Shown here piece after piece: positions 28,368-36,519 of a DNA stretch of 64,000 bases. Under the pieces are notes generated by a model, which saw only the letters and a program-made list of their open reading frames with translations, was not told the DNA's origin and did no database searches. Source of the stretch: Lysinibacter sp. HNR (GTDB lineage: Bacteria > Actinomycetota > Actinomycetes > Actinomycetales > Microbacteriaceae); assembly GCF_029760935.1 (NCBI RefSeq), contig NZ_CP121684.1, positions 1 to 64,000 on the forward strand, read 5' to 3'. The position numbers and the translations under genes are program-made. The stretch's first letter is position 1, and every line of letters starts with the position of its first letter.

Positions 28368-29579
28368 GTGACAGAACCGACCATGACCCCTGAACACCAT
28401 GGGTTGGAAAGCACTGAACCGCAGAAGGCAACGCGGAGGCTATCGCCGTGGGCTGCGGTTGCCGCAATCACCGCGAGCACGTTCACGGTCGTCACCTCCG
28501 AGATGATGCCCGTTGGCCTGCTCACCCCGCTCGCTGACGCCCTGGGCGTATCGGAAGGCATCGCCGGTCTCTCGTTGACGATCACGGGGGTGCTCGGTGC
28601 GGTGCTCTCGCCGTTCGCCCCGGTGCTTATCGGCCGGTTGGATCGCCGGATTGCGCTCATCGTCTTCATGGGGTTGCTGGCTGTGGCGAATCTCGTGTCC
28701 GGGTTCGCTCAGACGTTCACGGTGCTCATGCTCAGCCGGGTACTGCTGGGCGTGGCTCTCGGCTTGGTCTGGGGCATCGCTGCGGGCATCGGCCTCCGCC
28801 TCGTTGACGAGTCGCAAATCGGGAAAGCGATGACCTGGATCTTCTCCGGTGTCGCCCTCGCCTCCGTGCTCGGCATTCCCGCGGGCACCTACACTGCCTC
28901 GCTCATTGACTGGCGGGCAGCGTTCTTCACGCTTGCCGCCCTCTCTGGCGTCGTCGTGGTGGTACTAGCGATCACATTGCCCAGGTTGCCCGTGACGGAG
29001 CGGGCGACGGTGCGCGGCCTGTTCGGGGTGCTGGGGAACTCCGGGGTGCGCAACGGCCTGATAGTGACCGCATGCGTTGTCGTCGGCCATTTTACCGCGT
29101 TCACTTACGTGCGACCGCTCCTCGACGGATCCGGTGCAACACCCGCCGTGATCGCCTTGATCCTTGCATTCTATGGTGCGGCCGGGATTGCGGGAACCTT
29201 CGGCCTCGGGCCGCTCGCTGGTAGCCGACCGCGTACCTCAAGCCTGGTTGTGACCGCGGGCATCGCCACGTGCATTGCCTTGCTGACGCTCGACCTGGGG
29301 TTGTCGATCGTGGTGATCGTGGTCGCAGCGTGGGGCGTCGCATATGGCGGGGTTGCCGTGTCCACCCAGTCATGGACGAGGCAGGCCGACCCTGCCCGGG
29401 TCGAGACCAGTGCTGCGATCTGGTCGGGTGTCTTCAACGCAGGGATCGCCGCAGGAGCCGCACTCGGCGGCACCCTCATCGATGGAGCAGGACTCGGCGT
29501 CACGCTATGGACGGGCGCAACCCTTGCCGCTATTGCTGCGCTCATCGCGCTGTCCAGCCGTGTCACACAGAGACAGTAG
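28368..29579 (+). CDS. MFS drug/sugar efflux transporter (DHA1 type)
   Basis: The 403-aa protein has about twelve hydrophobic segments and MFS loop features such as GRLDRR between helices 2 and 3. It looks like the AraJ/YdhP-type DHA1 exporters. GTG 28368 with AGAGGAG upstream is the best start; a longer upstream frame would run through the operator region and is rejected. Control by the divergent TetR protein suggests efflux of a toxic compound. The substrate cannot be told from sequence. Base composition is more G+C-rich than the fhaA operon, in line with acquisition. Confidence 0.9.
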   Translation: MTEPTMTPEHHGLESTEPQKATRRLSPWAAVAAITASTFTVVTSEMMPVGLLTPLADALGVSEGIAGLSLTITGVLGAVLSPFAPVLIGRLDRRIALIVFMGLLAVANLVSGFAQTFTVLMLSRVLLGVALGLVWGIAAGIGLRLVDESQIGKAMTWIFSGVALASVLGIPAGTYTASLIDWRAAFFTLAALSGVVVVVLAITLPRLPVTERATVRGLFGVLGNSGVRNGLIVTACVVVGHFTAFTYVRPLLDGSGATPAVIALILAFYGAAGIAGTFGLGPLAGSRPRTSSLVVTAGIATCIALLTLDLGLSIVVIVVAAWGVAYGGVAVSTQSWTRQADPARVETSAAIWSGVFNAGIAAGAALGGTLIDGAGLGVTLWTGATLAAIAALIALSSRVTQRQ

Positions 29580-30018
29580 TGCGTTCTTGCGCGTGGTGTC
29601 GACGCGAACCGGCGCGTGAGCGACTCGGATTGAACACCAATTCCCTTTAGCTGCAGGAGGCATCATCATGTCCGGGCAAACCACACCCACCGCAGGGGGT
29701 AACTCGGCGATTCCGGGTGGCTCGGGCACAAGTACGGGCTGGACGCCTGGGAGGTCGCTTCGGCAGCATTCGAGACGATGCTTCATCGTTCGACGTGCGC
29801 CGCCCGCAATCCTGGGTGGTCGTTATTCCTTCTGTGCAGATTACCTGCAGGGTCGAGTTGCGAGCCGCCGAGTGGTCTCCGCAATGACGAGATATTGAGC
29901 AAGGCGATCCGCGCTGTTGTTCCCGGCGTACGGCCCAAGCGATGAACCTCTGCTGAAAGATGCGGGAGCCAAAGGCCTGGTACCGCCGGGCCATCCGCCT
30001 TCGGAGCTCACCCTGCCG
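29580..30018. other. Gene-poor stretch after the MFS gene
   Basis: No convincing gene is visible. Open frames on both strands have no recognisable motif and atypical composition. It may hold decayed sequence between the pump and the XRE fragment. Confidence 0.5.
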
Positions 30019-30264
30019 CTATTTGCAATGCCCGGTGGGGTGAGGAGTGGGGGGCGTTCGCAGCAGGTATGCGATCACGGTGAGGTCGTCCACGTCCACG
30101 CGGTGATCCCCGGATTCGAGTTTGCTGATCTCCGGCGGCGAGAATTTGTGCCCGGTGGTGGCGATACCGTGAGAGAGGGTACGCAAGTCCATGCCGACGG
30201 TTTGGCAGACGACACGGACTGAATACGGGAGTACCGAATCGGCACCCCGCATCGCTGCGTTCAC
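30019..30264 (-). pseudogene. XRE-type helix-turn-helix fragment
   Basis: The 81-aa frame contains a stretch like actinobacterial XRE regulators: MDLRTLSHGIATTGHKFSPP, then EISKLESGDHRVDVDDLTVIAYLL. It ends soon after in a Pro/Thr-rich tail, where full-length proteins normally continue. It therefore looks like a truncated or decayed DNA-binding gene. It is short, so a functional small regulator is possible. Confidence 0.4.
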
Positions 30265-30296
30265 CGACGGAATGAGAAGTGAGATCTGCGAGCCCG

Positions 30297-30701
30297 CTAT
30301 ACGAGGGGCATCAACCCGCGCTCGGTAAAGACCTTCTCCGCGGTGAACGTGGCATTGAGGGCACGAGGGAAACCGCAGTATACCGCTGAGTGTAGGAACG
30401 CTTCGATGATCTGTTTCGGTTCAAGACCGACATTCAGCGCCGCATTGATGTGGACTTCGAGTTGCGGCTCGCATCCGCCGAGCGCCGTCAGCATACCGAG
30501 GGTGACGAGCTGGCGATCCCGTGGCGCAAGCTCCGTGCGGGAGTACATCTCACCGAATGCCCACGCCACGACTTGATGCCCGAGCTCCGGGGAAATGTCT
30601 GTGAGATTGTCGATGATGTTGGTGCCTGCGGTGCCATCCACAGCATCGAGCACGATCTTACCGTCCGCGAATCTGCGGGCGCGCTCATCTGAATCAGGCA
30701 T
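30297..30701 (-). CDS. Carboxymuconolactone decarboxylase family protein
   Basis: The 134-aa protein matches the CMD/AhpD-like helical fold, with the conserved region EPQLEVHINAALNVGLEPKQ followed by IIEAFLHSAVYCGFPRALNA. Family members include 4-carboxymuconolactone decarboxylase and peroxidase-like or stress proteins. The sequence resembles the stress-associated group rather than pcaC in an aromatic pathway, because no pathway genes are nearby. It overlaps the MerR gene by 8 nt, so both are transcribed from the MerR-type promoter. Confidence 0.85.
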   Translation of the reverse strand: MPDSDERARRFADGKIVLDAVDGTAGTNIIDNLTDISPELGHQVVAWAFGEMYSRTELAPRDRQLVTLGMLTALGGCEPQLEVHINAALNVGLEPKQIIEAFLHSAVYCGFPRALNATFTAEKVFTERGLMPLV

Positions 30702-31104
30702 GTTTGGAGTCCTCTCGTGGGGGTTCGAGCGCGTCGAGCTGCTCGCGGTAGGTTGTGATCTTCTCGGCTAATGCGTGCTCGTGCGCGGTGAGCTGCGCGA
30801 TCTGCTCACGCAGACGTGTGCGGTGTGCTTCGAGCATGTTGAGACGGCCGCCCGTGGTCATTGGGCCTTGCTCGCGAAGGGCCGCGTATTCACGCATCCG
30901 TGCGACGGGCATCCCTGTCTCGCGCAGCCGCAGAAGGAATCGCACCCATTCCACATCGGCGCGCGAGTAACGACGCTGGTTGCCCGAGTTTCGTGTGACG
31001 GGTCGGATCAGACCGGCGCGCTCGTAGTAGCGGAGCGTGTGTCCGGAGACTCCCGTCTCGGCGCTCATCTGCGCCACGGTCAGCCCATCGTTGCTTTCGG
31101 TCAT
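30694..31104 (-). CDS. MerR-family transcriptional regulator
   Basis: The 136-aa protein has an N-terminal MerR winged helix (VAQMSAETGVSGHTLRYYER, residues about 9-28) and a long coiled-coil dimerisation helix, with no clear C-terminal metal-binding cysteines. That pattern fits the NmlR/AdhR-like group, which respond to electrophiles or aldehydes. ATG 31104 is chosen; a longer frame upstream has no domain. It overlaps the CMD gene by 8 nt and is preceded by a promoter with a 19-bp spacer and a dyad. The inducer is inferred only. Confidence 0.9.
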   Translation of the reverse strand: MTESNDGLTVAQMSAETGVSGHTLRYYERAGLIRPVTRNSGNQRRYSRADVEWVRFLLRLRETGMPVARMREYAALREQGPMTTGGRLNMLEAHRTRLREQIAQLTAHEHALAEKITTYREQLDALEPPREDSKHA

Positions 31105-31110
31105 GCAACC

Positions 31111-31141
31111 AGGATAGAAGTTTGAGCGCACTCTAAGGCAA
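31111..31141 (-). promoter_or_regulatory. MerR-type promoter with 19-bp spacer and operator dyad
   Basis: On the minus strand, TTGCCT (31136-31141) and TATCCT (31111-31116) are separated by 19 bp, the overlong spacer typical of MerR-activated promoters. Within the spacer lies the dyad TTAGAG-TGCG-CTCAAA (31121-31136). Autoregulation of the merR-CMD pair is likely. Confidence 0.7.
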
Positions 31142-31174
31142 GTCGATGTCGGAACTTCCGCCGGCCACCCTGCG

Positions 31175-31486
31175 TCATAGGCCGAGCGAGTCTCGGTGTG
31201 GGTCACTGGTTCCGAAGTCGTGGTCGTGTGACGAGCTGTGGAGTTTGCGGGAGCAAGCTTCACGCGCGAGGCGGGCCTGCTCTGCCGTGTCGCATTGCGC
31301 TTCGATCCGCTTCGCGGCCTCCCGCGCAGGCATCCCTCGGAGCTGGGCGACTTCCTCATGGACCTCCGCTTGGGTGGCACATACTCGGCGTAATCGTTTC
31401 CCTAGGCCGAGCAGTTCCTGACCTGAAGGGGTGCCTGGGCGCAGAGTGAGATGACTGCGAAGGTTCATCCACACGCTTTGACGCAT
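31175..31486 (-). CDS. Hypothetical protein, uncertain
   Basis: A 103-aa frame starts at ATG 31486 and is rich in Arg, Ala and Glu, with a helical middle region (ELLGLGKRLRRVCATQAEVH). No family is recognised. It lies between the MerR gene and an AraC remnant in a G+C-rich mosaic area, where chance open frames are common. It may not be a real gene. Confidence 0.25.
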   Translation of the reverse strand: MRQSVWMNLRSHLTLRPGTPSGQELLGLGKRLRRVCATQAEVHEEVAQLRGMPAREAAKRIEAQCDTAEQARLAREACSRKLHSSSHDHDFGTSDPHRDSLGL

Positions 31487-31520
31487 AGGCCCCACCTTGG
31501 GGTGCTCGCCGGGCGGCGGC

Positions 31521-31742
31521 TCATTGCGTCTGTTGGAATGTCTTCCGGTAGGCGGCGGGTGAGACTCCGGTGCAAGCATGAAGGCGCGTACGTAGTGCAT
31601 TGGCCGAACCGAAACCGGCACGGTGAGCGATCGTGTCGATCGAGTCAGTAGTAGTCTCCAAGAGCCGTTTCGCCAACTCCATACGACGAAGGAGAAGCCA
31701 CTGGGTAGGGCCCGTACCCATACGTGCGCGGAATGTGCGGCA
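31521..31742 (-). pseudogene. C-terminal fragment of an AraC-family (GlxA-like) regulator
   Basis: The frame reads CRTFRARMGTGPTQWLLLRR, then MELAKRLLETTTDSIDTIAHRAGFGSANALR, then GVSPAAYRKTF. This is the second half of the AraC double helix-turn-helix, with the typical AHRAGFGS recognition region. The rest of the regulator (amidotransferase-like domain and first HTH) is missing. Upstream, the sequence runs into the SDR gene in another frame at about 31735-31750, which marks a recombination or deletion junction. Confidence 0.8.
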
Positions 31743-32493
31743 TGGTTTCTAAAATCTCCTCCAGGACCTCAGTCGAGCGATCTGTTGAAGAAGGATTCAG
31801 GTACCCCGTGTTCACCGGGCCGGGATTGATCGCGTTAAGCAGGATTCCCAATCGAACTAACTCAGACGCAGCGGTGCGAACCAGGCCTGCTAAAGCCGCC
31901 TTGCTCATCGCGTAGGCTATCTCTCCCGGCATGGGCCTAGCCTGGCTCGAGGTGAGCCAGATCACCCTGCCGGTCTCATACTCACTCACCTTTTTATCTG
32001 GCGCAACCGTATCGCCTGGTGCGGCAGACAGGCCTCCTCTCAGCCCGGAGAAGGCCTGTGCAAAGAGGCTCGTGAGCAAGACTGTAGACCTGGTATTAAC
32101 GAAGAAATGATCATCGAGTCTGTTGGTGTTAATATCCAATATTGAACCGTCAGAACCGCTGCGTGCGTGATTGCAGATCATGATCTCAAGGGAACCGGTC
32201 AGCGCGAGTGCGTGCTCCATGAGGGTAGAGGGAGCATCCGGGCCAGCCAGGTCAAGCGAGATATCCGCAAAAGACGCGTCCACTGTCAGATGCTCCGATA
32301 GCTCGTGACGCAGCGCGTCGAGGTTATCTCCCTTCCAGGGCTGCTGCTCGTCGTGTGTTGAATAGTGGCTGATAAAGATGCTGGCTCCGTCCTGAGCCAG
32401 GCGCTTTGCGGCGGCAAAGCCGACACCGCTCCTACGTGAGACCCTGGTGATGAGAGCGGTTTGTCCCGACAATGGAAGTTTTTTACCATTCAT
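31645..32493 (-). pseudogene. Truncated short-chain dehydrogenase/reductase (SDR)
   Basis: The protein has SDR features: an N-terminal Rossmann start (ALITRVSRRSGVGFAAAKRL), CNHAR in place of the usual NNAG, the active-site YAMSK with upstream serines, and INPGPVNTGY. It resembles FabG-like reductases. The normal ending (glycine-rich TGQ...DGG) is replaced after about residue 250 by about 35 residues read out of frame from an AraC gene. It is therefore probably inactive, though the catalytic YxxxK survives. ATG 32493 is used; TTG 32499 is an alternative. It is divergent from the flavin monooxygenase gene. Confidence 0.75.
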
Positions 32494-32718
32494 ATACAAA
32501 TTATAAATGATATAACTGAAGTAAATCTTAATTGTTTCCTATTCTTTAATATGCCCGTTTTGATAAACTTGGAAGTGGCCGCGGATTATCAAGACACGAT
32601 GTATTTTGCGTGCCATCATCATTCAGGACCTCACTGGAGATTTGAGGCAAGTGCCTGCGACGGACGGGAACGTCGCCGATGGTGCTCTGCCGAGAAAAAA
32701 TTAACGAAATGAGGATCT

Positions 32719-34083
32719 GTGAATGCGAAGAAAAAGAGGCTTGCGATTCTTGGCGCAGGCCCGAGCGGTATGGCTCAGCTACGAGCATTTGAGTCCGCAG
32801 CTCGCCAAGGTGCGGACATCCCTGAACTTGTGTGTTTCGAGAAACAGTCGAATTGGGGCGGTCAGTGGAACTACACCTGGCGCACGGGGCTCGACAAACA
32901 CGGTGAGCCTGTGCATTCCAGTATGTACCGCAACCTGTGGTCGAACGGGCCGAAGGAGGGACTCGAATTCGCCGACTACACGTTTGATAGGCACTTTGAG
33001 CGACCGATCTCGTCCTATCCACCCCGTTCAGTGCTGTGGGATTACATTTCTGGACGCTTGCAGCAAAGCGATGTGCGCAAATTTATCCGATTCGAAACTG
33101 TTGTTCGAGGTGTCGATTTTGTCCGAGAAAGTGGCCAGTTTGTTGTTCGAAGCGAGCACTTGCCAAGCGGTGAGACAGCGGATGAATTATTCGACCACAT
33201 AGTAGTAGCAAGTGGGCATTTTTCTGTTCCCAATAGTCCGGAGATCTTGGGAATAGAGACATTTCCAGGGATACTCATGCACGCACATGATTTTCGCGGT
33301 GCCGAATCGTTTAGGAATCTTGATGTCCTCGTTGTTGGCTCAAGTTATTCGGCTGAAGATATCGGTAGCCAAGCCTACAAAATGGGCGCGAAGTCAGTAA
33401 AGGCTAGCTATCGCACCAAACCGATGGGATATGCGTGGCCAAAGGGGTTTGAAGAGCGTCCTGCCGTCAAGCAGATTAACGGAAGCACAGTGCGATTTGT
33501 CGATGGGACCACAGCGCACGTTGATGTCATTATTCTCTGCACTGGATATTTACACAAATACCCGTTTCTACCCCAAAATCTTGCGCTTTCGGGAGCTAAT
33601 ACCCTCTTTCCTGAAGGCCTCTACCGGGGAGTTGTGTGGCAGCGAAATCCGGCACTCTTCTATCTCGGTGCACAAGACCAGTGGCTTACATTCAACATGT
33701 TCGATGCCCAAGCCTGGTACGTGCGAGATCTGATCCTTGGTAGAGCTCACCTTCCTAGCGAGTCTGATCGGAATGAATCAATCGCAAAATGGAGAGCGCA
33801 TTTCGAATCATTGACTGAAGCGGTCGAGGCGCTTCGGTTTCAAGCCGAATATGTCCGTGATTTGATACAGCAAACGGATTACCCTGATTTTGATATCGAT
33901 GCGGTCGTGGAGGTCTTTGCTAGCGCTTTGCGTGATAAAAAGGACGACATTATGGGGTATCGGGATCGCTCTTACCGATCTGTCATGACCGGCACGATGG
34001 CTGTCCCCCACCACACCCCCTGGATCGAGGAGCATGATGACAGCCTAGAACGTTACTTATGTGCAGTTCCTGACGGGTTATGA
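32719..34083 (+). CDS. tmm: Flavin-containing monooxygenase, trimethylamine monooxygenase (Tmm)-like
   Basis: Bacterial Tmm oxidises trimethylamine to its N-oxide using FAD and NADPH. The 454-aa protein has the FAD motif GAGPSGM near residue 11, the FMO-type NADPH motif VGSSYSAEDIG near residue 205, and long stretches typical of Tmm: QSNWGGQWNYTWRTGLDKHG, PVHSSMYRNLWSNGPKE, QDQWLTFNMFDAQAWY and SYRSVMTGTMAVPHHTPWI. Length fits the family. GTG 32719 is preceded by GAGG at short spacing. Composition is more A+T-rich than the genes to its left. The substrate is inferred from family resemblance. Confidence 0.85.
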   Translation: MNAKKKRLAILGAGPSGMAQLRAFESAARQGADIPELVCFEKQSNWGGQWNYTWRTGLDKHGEPVHSSMYRNLWSNGPKEGLEFADYTFDRHFERPISSYPPRSVLWDYISGRLQQSDVRKFIRFETVVRGVDFVRESGQFVVRSEHLPSGETADELFDHIVVASGHFSVPNSPEILGIETFPGILMHAHDFRGAESFRNLDVLVVGSSYSAEDIGSQAYKMGAKSVKASYRTKPMGYAWPKGFEERPAVKQINGSTVRFVDGTTAHVDVIILCTGYLHKYPFLPQNLALSGANTLFPEGLYRGVVWQRNPALFYLGAQDQWLTFNMFDAQAWYVRDLILGRAHLPSESDRNESIAKWRAHFESLTEAVEALRFQAEYVRDLIQQTDYPDFDIDAVVEVFASALRDKKDDIMGYRDRSYRSVMTGTMAVPHHTPWIEEHDDSLERYLCAVPDGL

Positions 34084-34481
34084 GTACATGAACTGAGGTA
34101 AAGACCTCCGGCAGGATGTGGGTTACCACGCTCGTAATCTCTATAACCGGAGGTCTTCAGTCCCGTGCTCATGCATCTTTCACCGCTGTTGAGAACCAAG
34201 GCCTCGCAGCGGTGATTGTTGGCCAGGGACGGTCGGTCCGTCGCGCTGCGGAAAGCTACCGGATGTCCAGTTAGCACATCTCAATCGAGCGATGGGATTG
34301 CCTTGCCCCTGGGTTATGCGTGGGGGTTGATGGCAGCGATTTCGATTGCGAGTGGATGCATTTTGATGATCTCCTGGGGGGCAAACTGTTCAGGAGGCGC
34401 TCGCTGCGCTAGGGTACCGTGGGGACACACTGTTCTGTTCCAGATTCCACAAAGTCTCAGGAACTCATTATCCTCAAAATT
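34084..34481 (+). other. Non-coding stretch with an inverted repeat and an IS481-like remnant
   Basis: AAGACCTCCGG (34101-34111) and CCGGAGGTCTT (34147-34157) form an 11-bp perfect inverted repeat with a 35-nt loop, just after the tmm stop. It could be a terminator or part of a mobile-element end. A transposase-like fragment follows at 34164-34274. Nothing is recognised from 34275 to 34481. Confidence 0.45.
34164..34274 (+). mobile_element. IS481-family transposase N-terminal remnant
   Basis: A short frame reads RAHASFTAVENQGLAAVIVG then QGRSVRRAAESYRMSS and stops. It resembles the start of IS481 transposases (SHANAxLT, then a helix-turn-helix with RAAEYFHVS). Everything after the first helix-turn-helix is lost. 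The match is short, so confidence is limited. Confidence 0.4.
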
Positions 34482-36446
34482 ATGACTCAACAAACGCGAC
34501 CCCTGCCGCGACGCGCACTACTTCCGAGAACATCACTCCACAAAGCACTACCTAGTACAACGTTGCCTCACAGGCTACCGACCATAGCAGTGCTGCTCGG
34601 GTTCGCGATCACCGTTCTTTTTGGCTCGCTAACTATTACGCCACAGCCCGCAGCAGCAAACGTGAACGATTTTCGGTTCTCAAGCTTTAACGCGCAATAC
34701 CTCCTGGGGCGAAGTATCGAGGGTCAGTCTCAGCTCACTACTGTTGAAACGCTTGTTGCGCAATTTCCCGATCATCCGCAAAACCGCGGCATTATCCGTT
34801 ACATTCCGCTTGACTATAACGGGGTTGACCTGAACACTCGGCTCAGTTCTGTCACCAACGAGCGGGGGGAAGCTGTGCCCTACGAGGCCACGCACGAGAG
34901 CGGTTTTCTTGCCGTGTCTATAGGCACGGATGAATATTTACTCGGGGAACACACCTTTGTTCTGACATATGAGCAGGTGAATGTTGTGCGGGATTTTGGC
35001 GATACCGATGCAAATGAATTCTACTGGGATACCAATGGCACCTCGTGGGCTCAACCGTTTGACTCGGTGGAGGTTGAGCTTCGCCTTGCCCCAGAACTGG
35101 TCGACAGCCTTAACGGTAATATGTCCTGCTATTCGGGAGCGCAGGGGAGCGCCGACACGTGTGCTATCGAACAGGATCCGAATGATCCCGCCTTTTTTCA
35201 GGCATTTGTTGATGGCGGTGTTGCCCCTGAAGAGAATATGACCATCGCTGTTGGTTTTGATCGGGGCACGTTTGTGATTCCCGCGGCACCGGGGCAGCAC
35301 TGGGCGTTCACTGTGTTTCCTCTTCTCTGGACGGGTCTTGGGTTGGCATCGGTTGTGATGCTTGCTGTCTCTCGGGCTCGCGTGTGGAGAGCCCCGCAGG
35401 GGCGCGGCATTGTTGTCCCGCAGTATACGATTCCAAAAAATGTGAACCTGTTGGAGGCTCAGAATATCGTTTCCTCCGGGATGGGCGCGGTATCCGCTCA
35501 ATTGGTGAGTTTTGCGGTGCGTCATAATGTGCGCATTTTTGACTATGCCGTGACCAAAAAAGGGAGCAAAATAAAAAATCCCTTTACGCTTGAATTCCGC
35601 TCGTTGGAGGGGCTTGACGACCTCGAAATTGAATTGATTCACGTGTTCTTTGGGCCGAGCCCTTCGCCAGGAGATATTGTTGAGCTCGTGGGCCCCAGTG
35701 CGGGTAGAGCAGCAAAGCTGCATAGCCTGATGTCCGAGGTGGGGCCGCGGATGCTCGCCCGGGGCTGGCGGGCTCGCCCCGCTGCGCCGTTTCCAAAACT
35801 ATGGATTATATTTTCGTCGATATTTGCCACGTTTATTTTTGGGTCAATTACGCTTGCCTTCGTGCTGCCTGCCTTCAACGGCTCCACCCTTGCGGCTATT
35901 CTTGGTCTCCTGGCCATGTTTGTTGCCGCCGCTTTTATACTGACGAAGCCTGCGCAGCTTACGGTGGCCGGTGTAGAAATGAGGGAGTACATCCAGGGGT
36001 TACGCATGTACCTGGAACTTGCAGAGAAAGACCGCTTTGCTATGTTGCAATCCGTTTCGGGGGCGGAGCGTGTTCCCTTCATCCCGGAGAGTGCGGTGGG
36101 GTTAGTGGATCCCGCTGACCGGGTGGAGCCTTCCGACCCGCGTGCGATTGTCAATCTCTACGAGAAGCTGCTGCCGTACGCAATTCTCTGGAATATCGAA
36201 GAAAGTTGGACACGGGCTCTCTCCGTGCACTATGAACAGCTGAACGAACAGCCAGACTGGTTTGTCTCAGCAAACGCGTTTAATGCCGTGAGCTTCAACG
36301 TGGCGATGGCTGGATTTTCGGCGCAGACCATGCGTTCCACCTCAGCTCCGGCCTCATCATCAAGTGGCGGAAGTTTCTCGGGCGGTTCAACGGGCGGCGG
36401 CTTCTCCGGTGGCGGCGGTGGGGGAGGTGGAGGTGGAGGCCGCTAA
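34482..36446 (+). CDS. DUF2207 domain membrane protein
   Basis: The 654-aa protein has an N-terminal hydrophobic signal/anchor ending near an Ala-rich site (about residues 32-58) and an extracellular DUF2207-type beta domain with phrases such as GIIRYIPLDYNGVDL and FVLTYEQVNVVRDFGDTDAN. Membrane segments follow at about residues 275-295 and 445-490, then a cytoplasmic part and a C-terminal tail of Gly and Ser ending in eleven glycines and Arg. This build is the usual one for DUF2207 proteins, whose function is unknown. ATG 34482 is chosen; the ribosome site is unclear. Confidence 0.85.
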   Translation: MTQQTRPLPRRALLPRTSLHKALPSTTLPHRLPTIAVLLGFAITVLFGSLTITPQPAAANVNDFRFSSFNAQYLLGRSIEGQSQLTTVETLVAQFPDHPQNRGIIRYIPLDYNGVDLNTRLSSVTNERGEAVPYEATHESGFLAVSIGTDEYLLGEHTFVLTYEQVNVVRDFGDTDANEFYWDTNGTSWAQPFDSVEVELRLAPELVDSLNGNMSCYSGAQGSADTCAIEQDPNDPAFFQAFVDGGVAPEENMTIAVGFDRGTFVIPAAPGQHWAFTVFPLLWTGLGLASVVMLAVSRARVWRAPQGRGIVVPQYTIPKNVNLLEAQNIVSSGMGAVSAQLVSFAVRHNVRIFDYAVTKKGSKIKNPFTLEFRSLEGLDDLEIELIHVFFGPSPSPGDIVELVGPSAGRAAKLHSLMSEVGPRMLARGWRARPAAPFPKLWIIFSSIFATFIFGSITLAFVLPAFNGSTLAAILGLLAMFVAAAFILTKPAQLTVAGVEMREYIQGLRMYLELAEKDRFAMLQSVSGAERVPFIPESAVGLVDPADRVEPSDPRAIVNLYEKLLPYAILWNIEESWTRALSVHYEQLNEQPDWFVSANAFNAVSFNVAMAGFSAQTMRSTSAPASSSSGGSFSGGSTGGGFSGGGGGGGGGGGR

Positions 36447-36519
36447 CCTGTTGGCGGGCAGTGTCCCGCGCGATACGATGAGGAAGCCCCGCCAATCGCA
36501 CAGTATGTTAAGGATGCCG

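Noticed and set aside
32546-33022. 158-aa frame opposite the start of the tmm-like gene
   Set aside because: Antisense shadow, Arg/Ser/Thr-rich, no family.
36364-36519. 52-residue extension of the VOC protein
   Set aside because: It overlaps the Gly-rich end of DUF2207 in another frame; ATG 36520 has AAGG at correct spacing.
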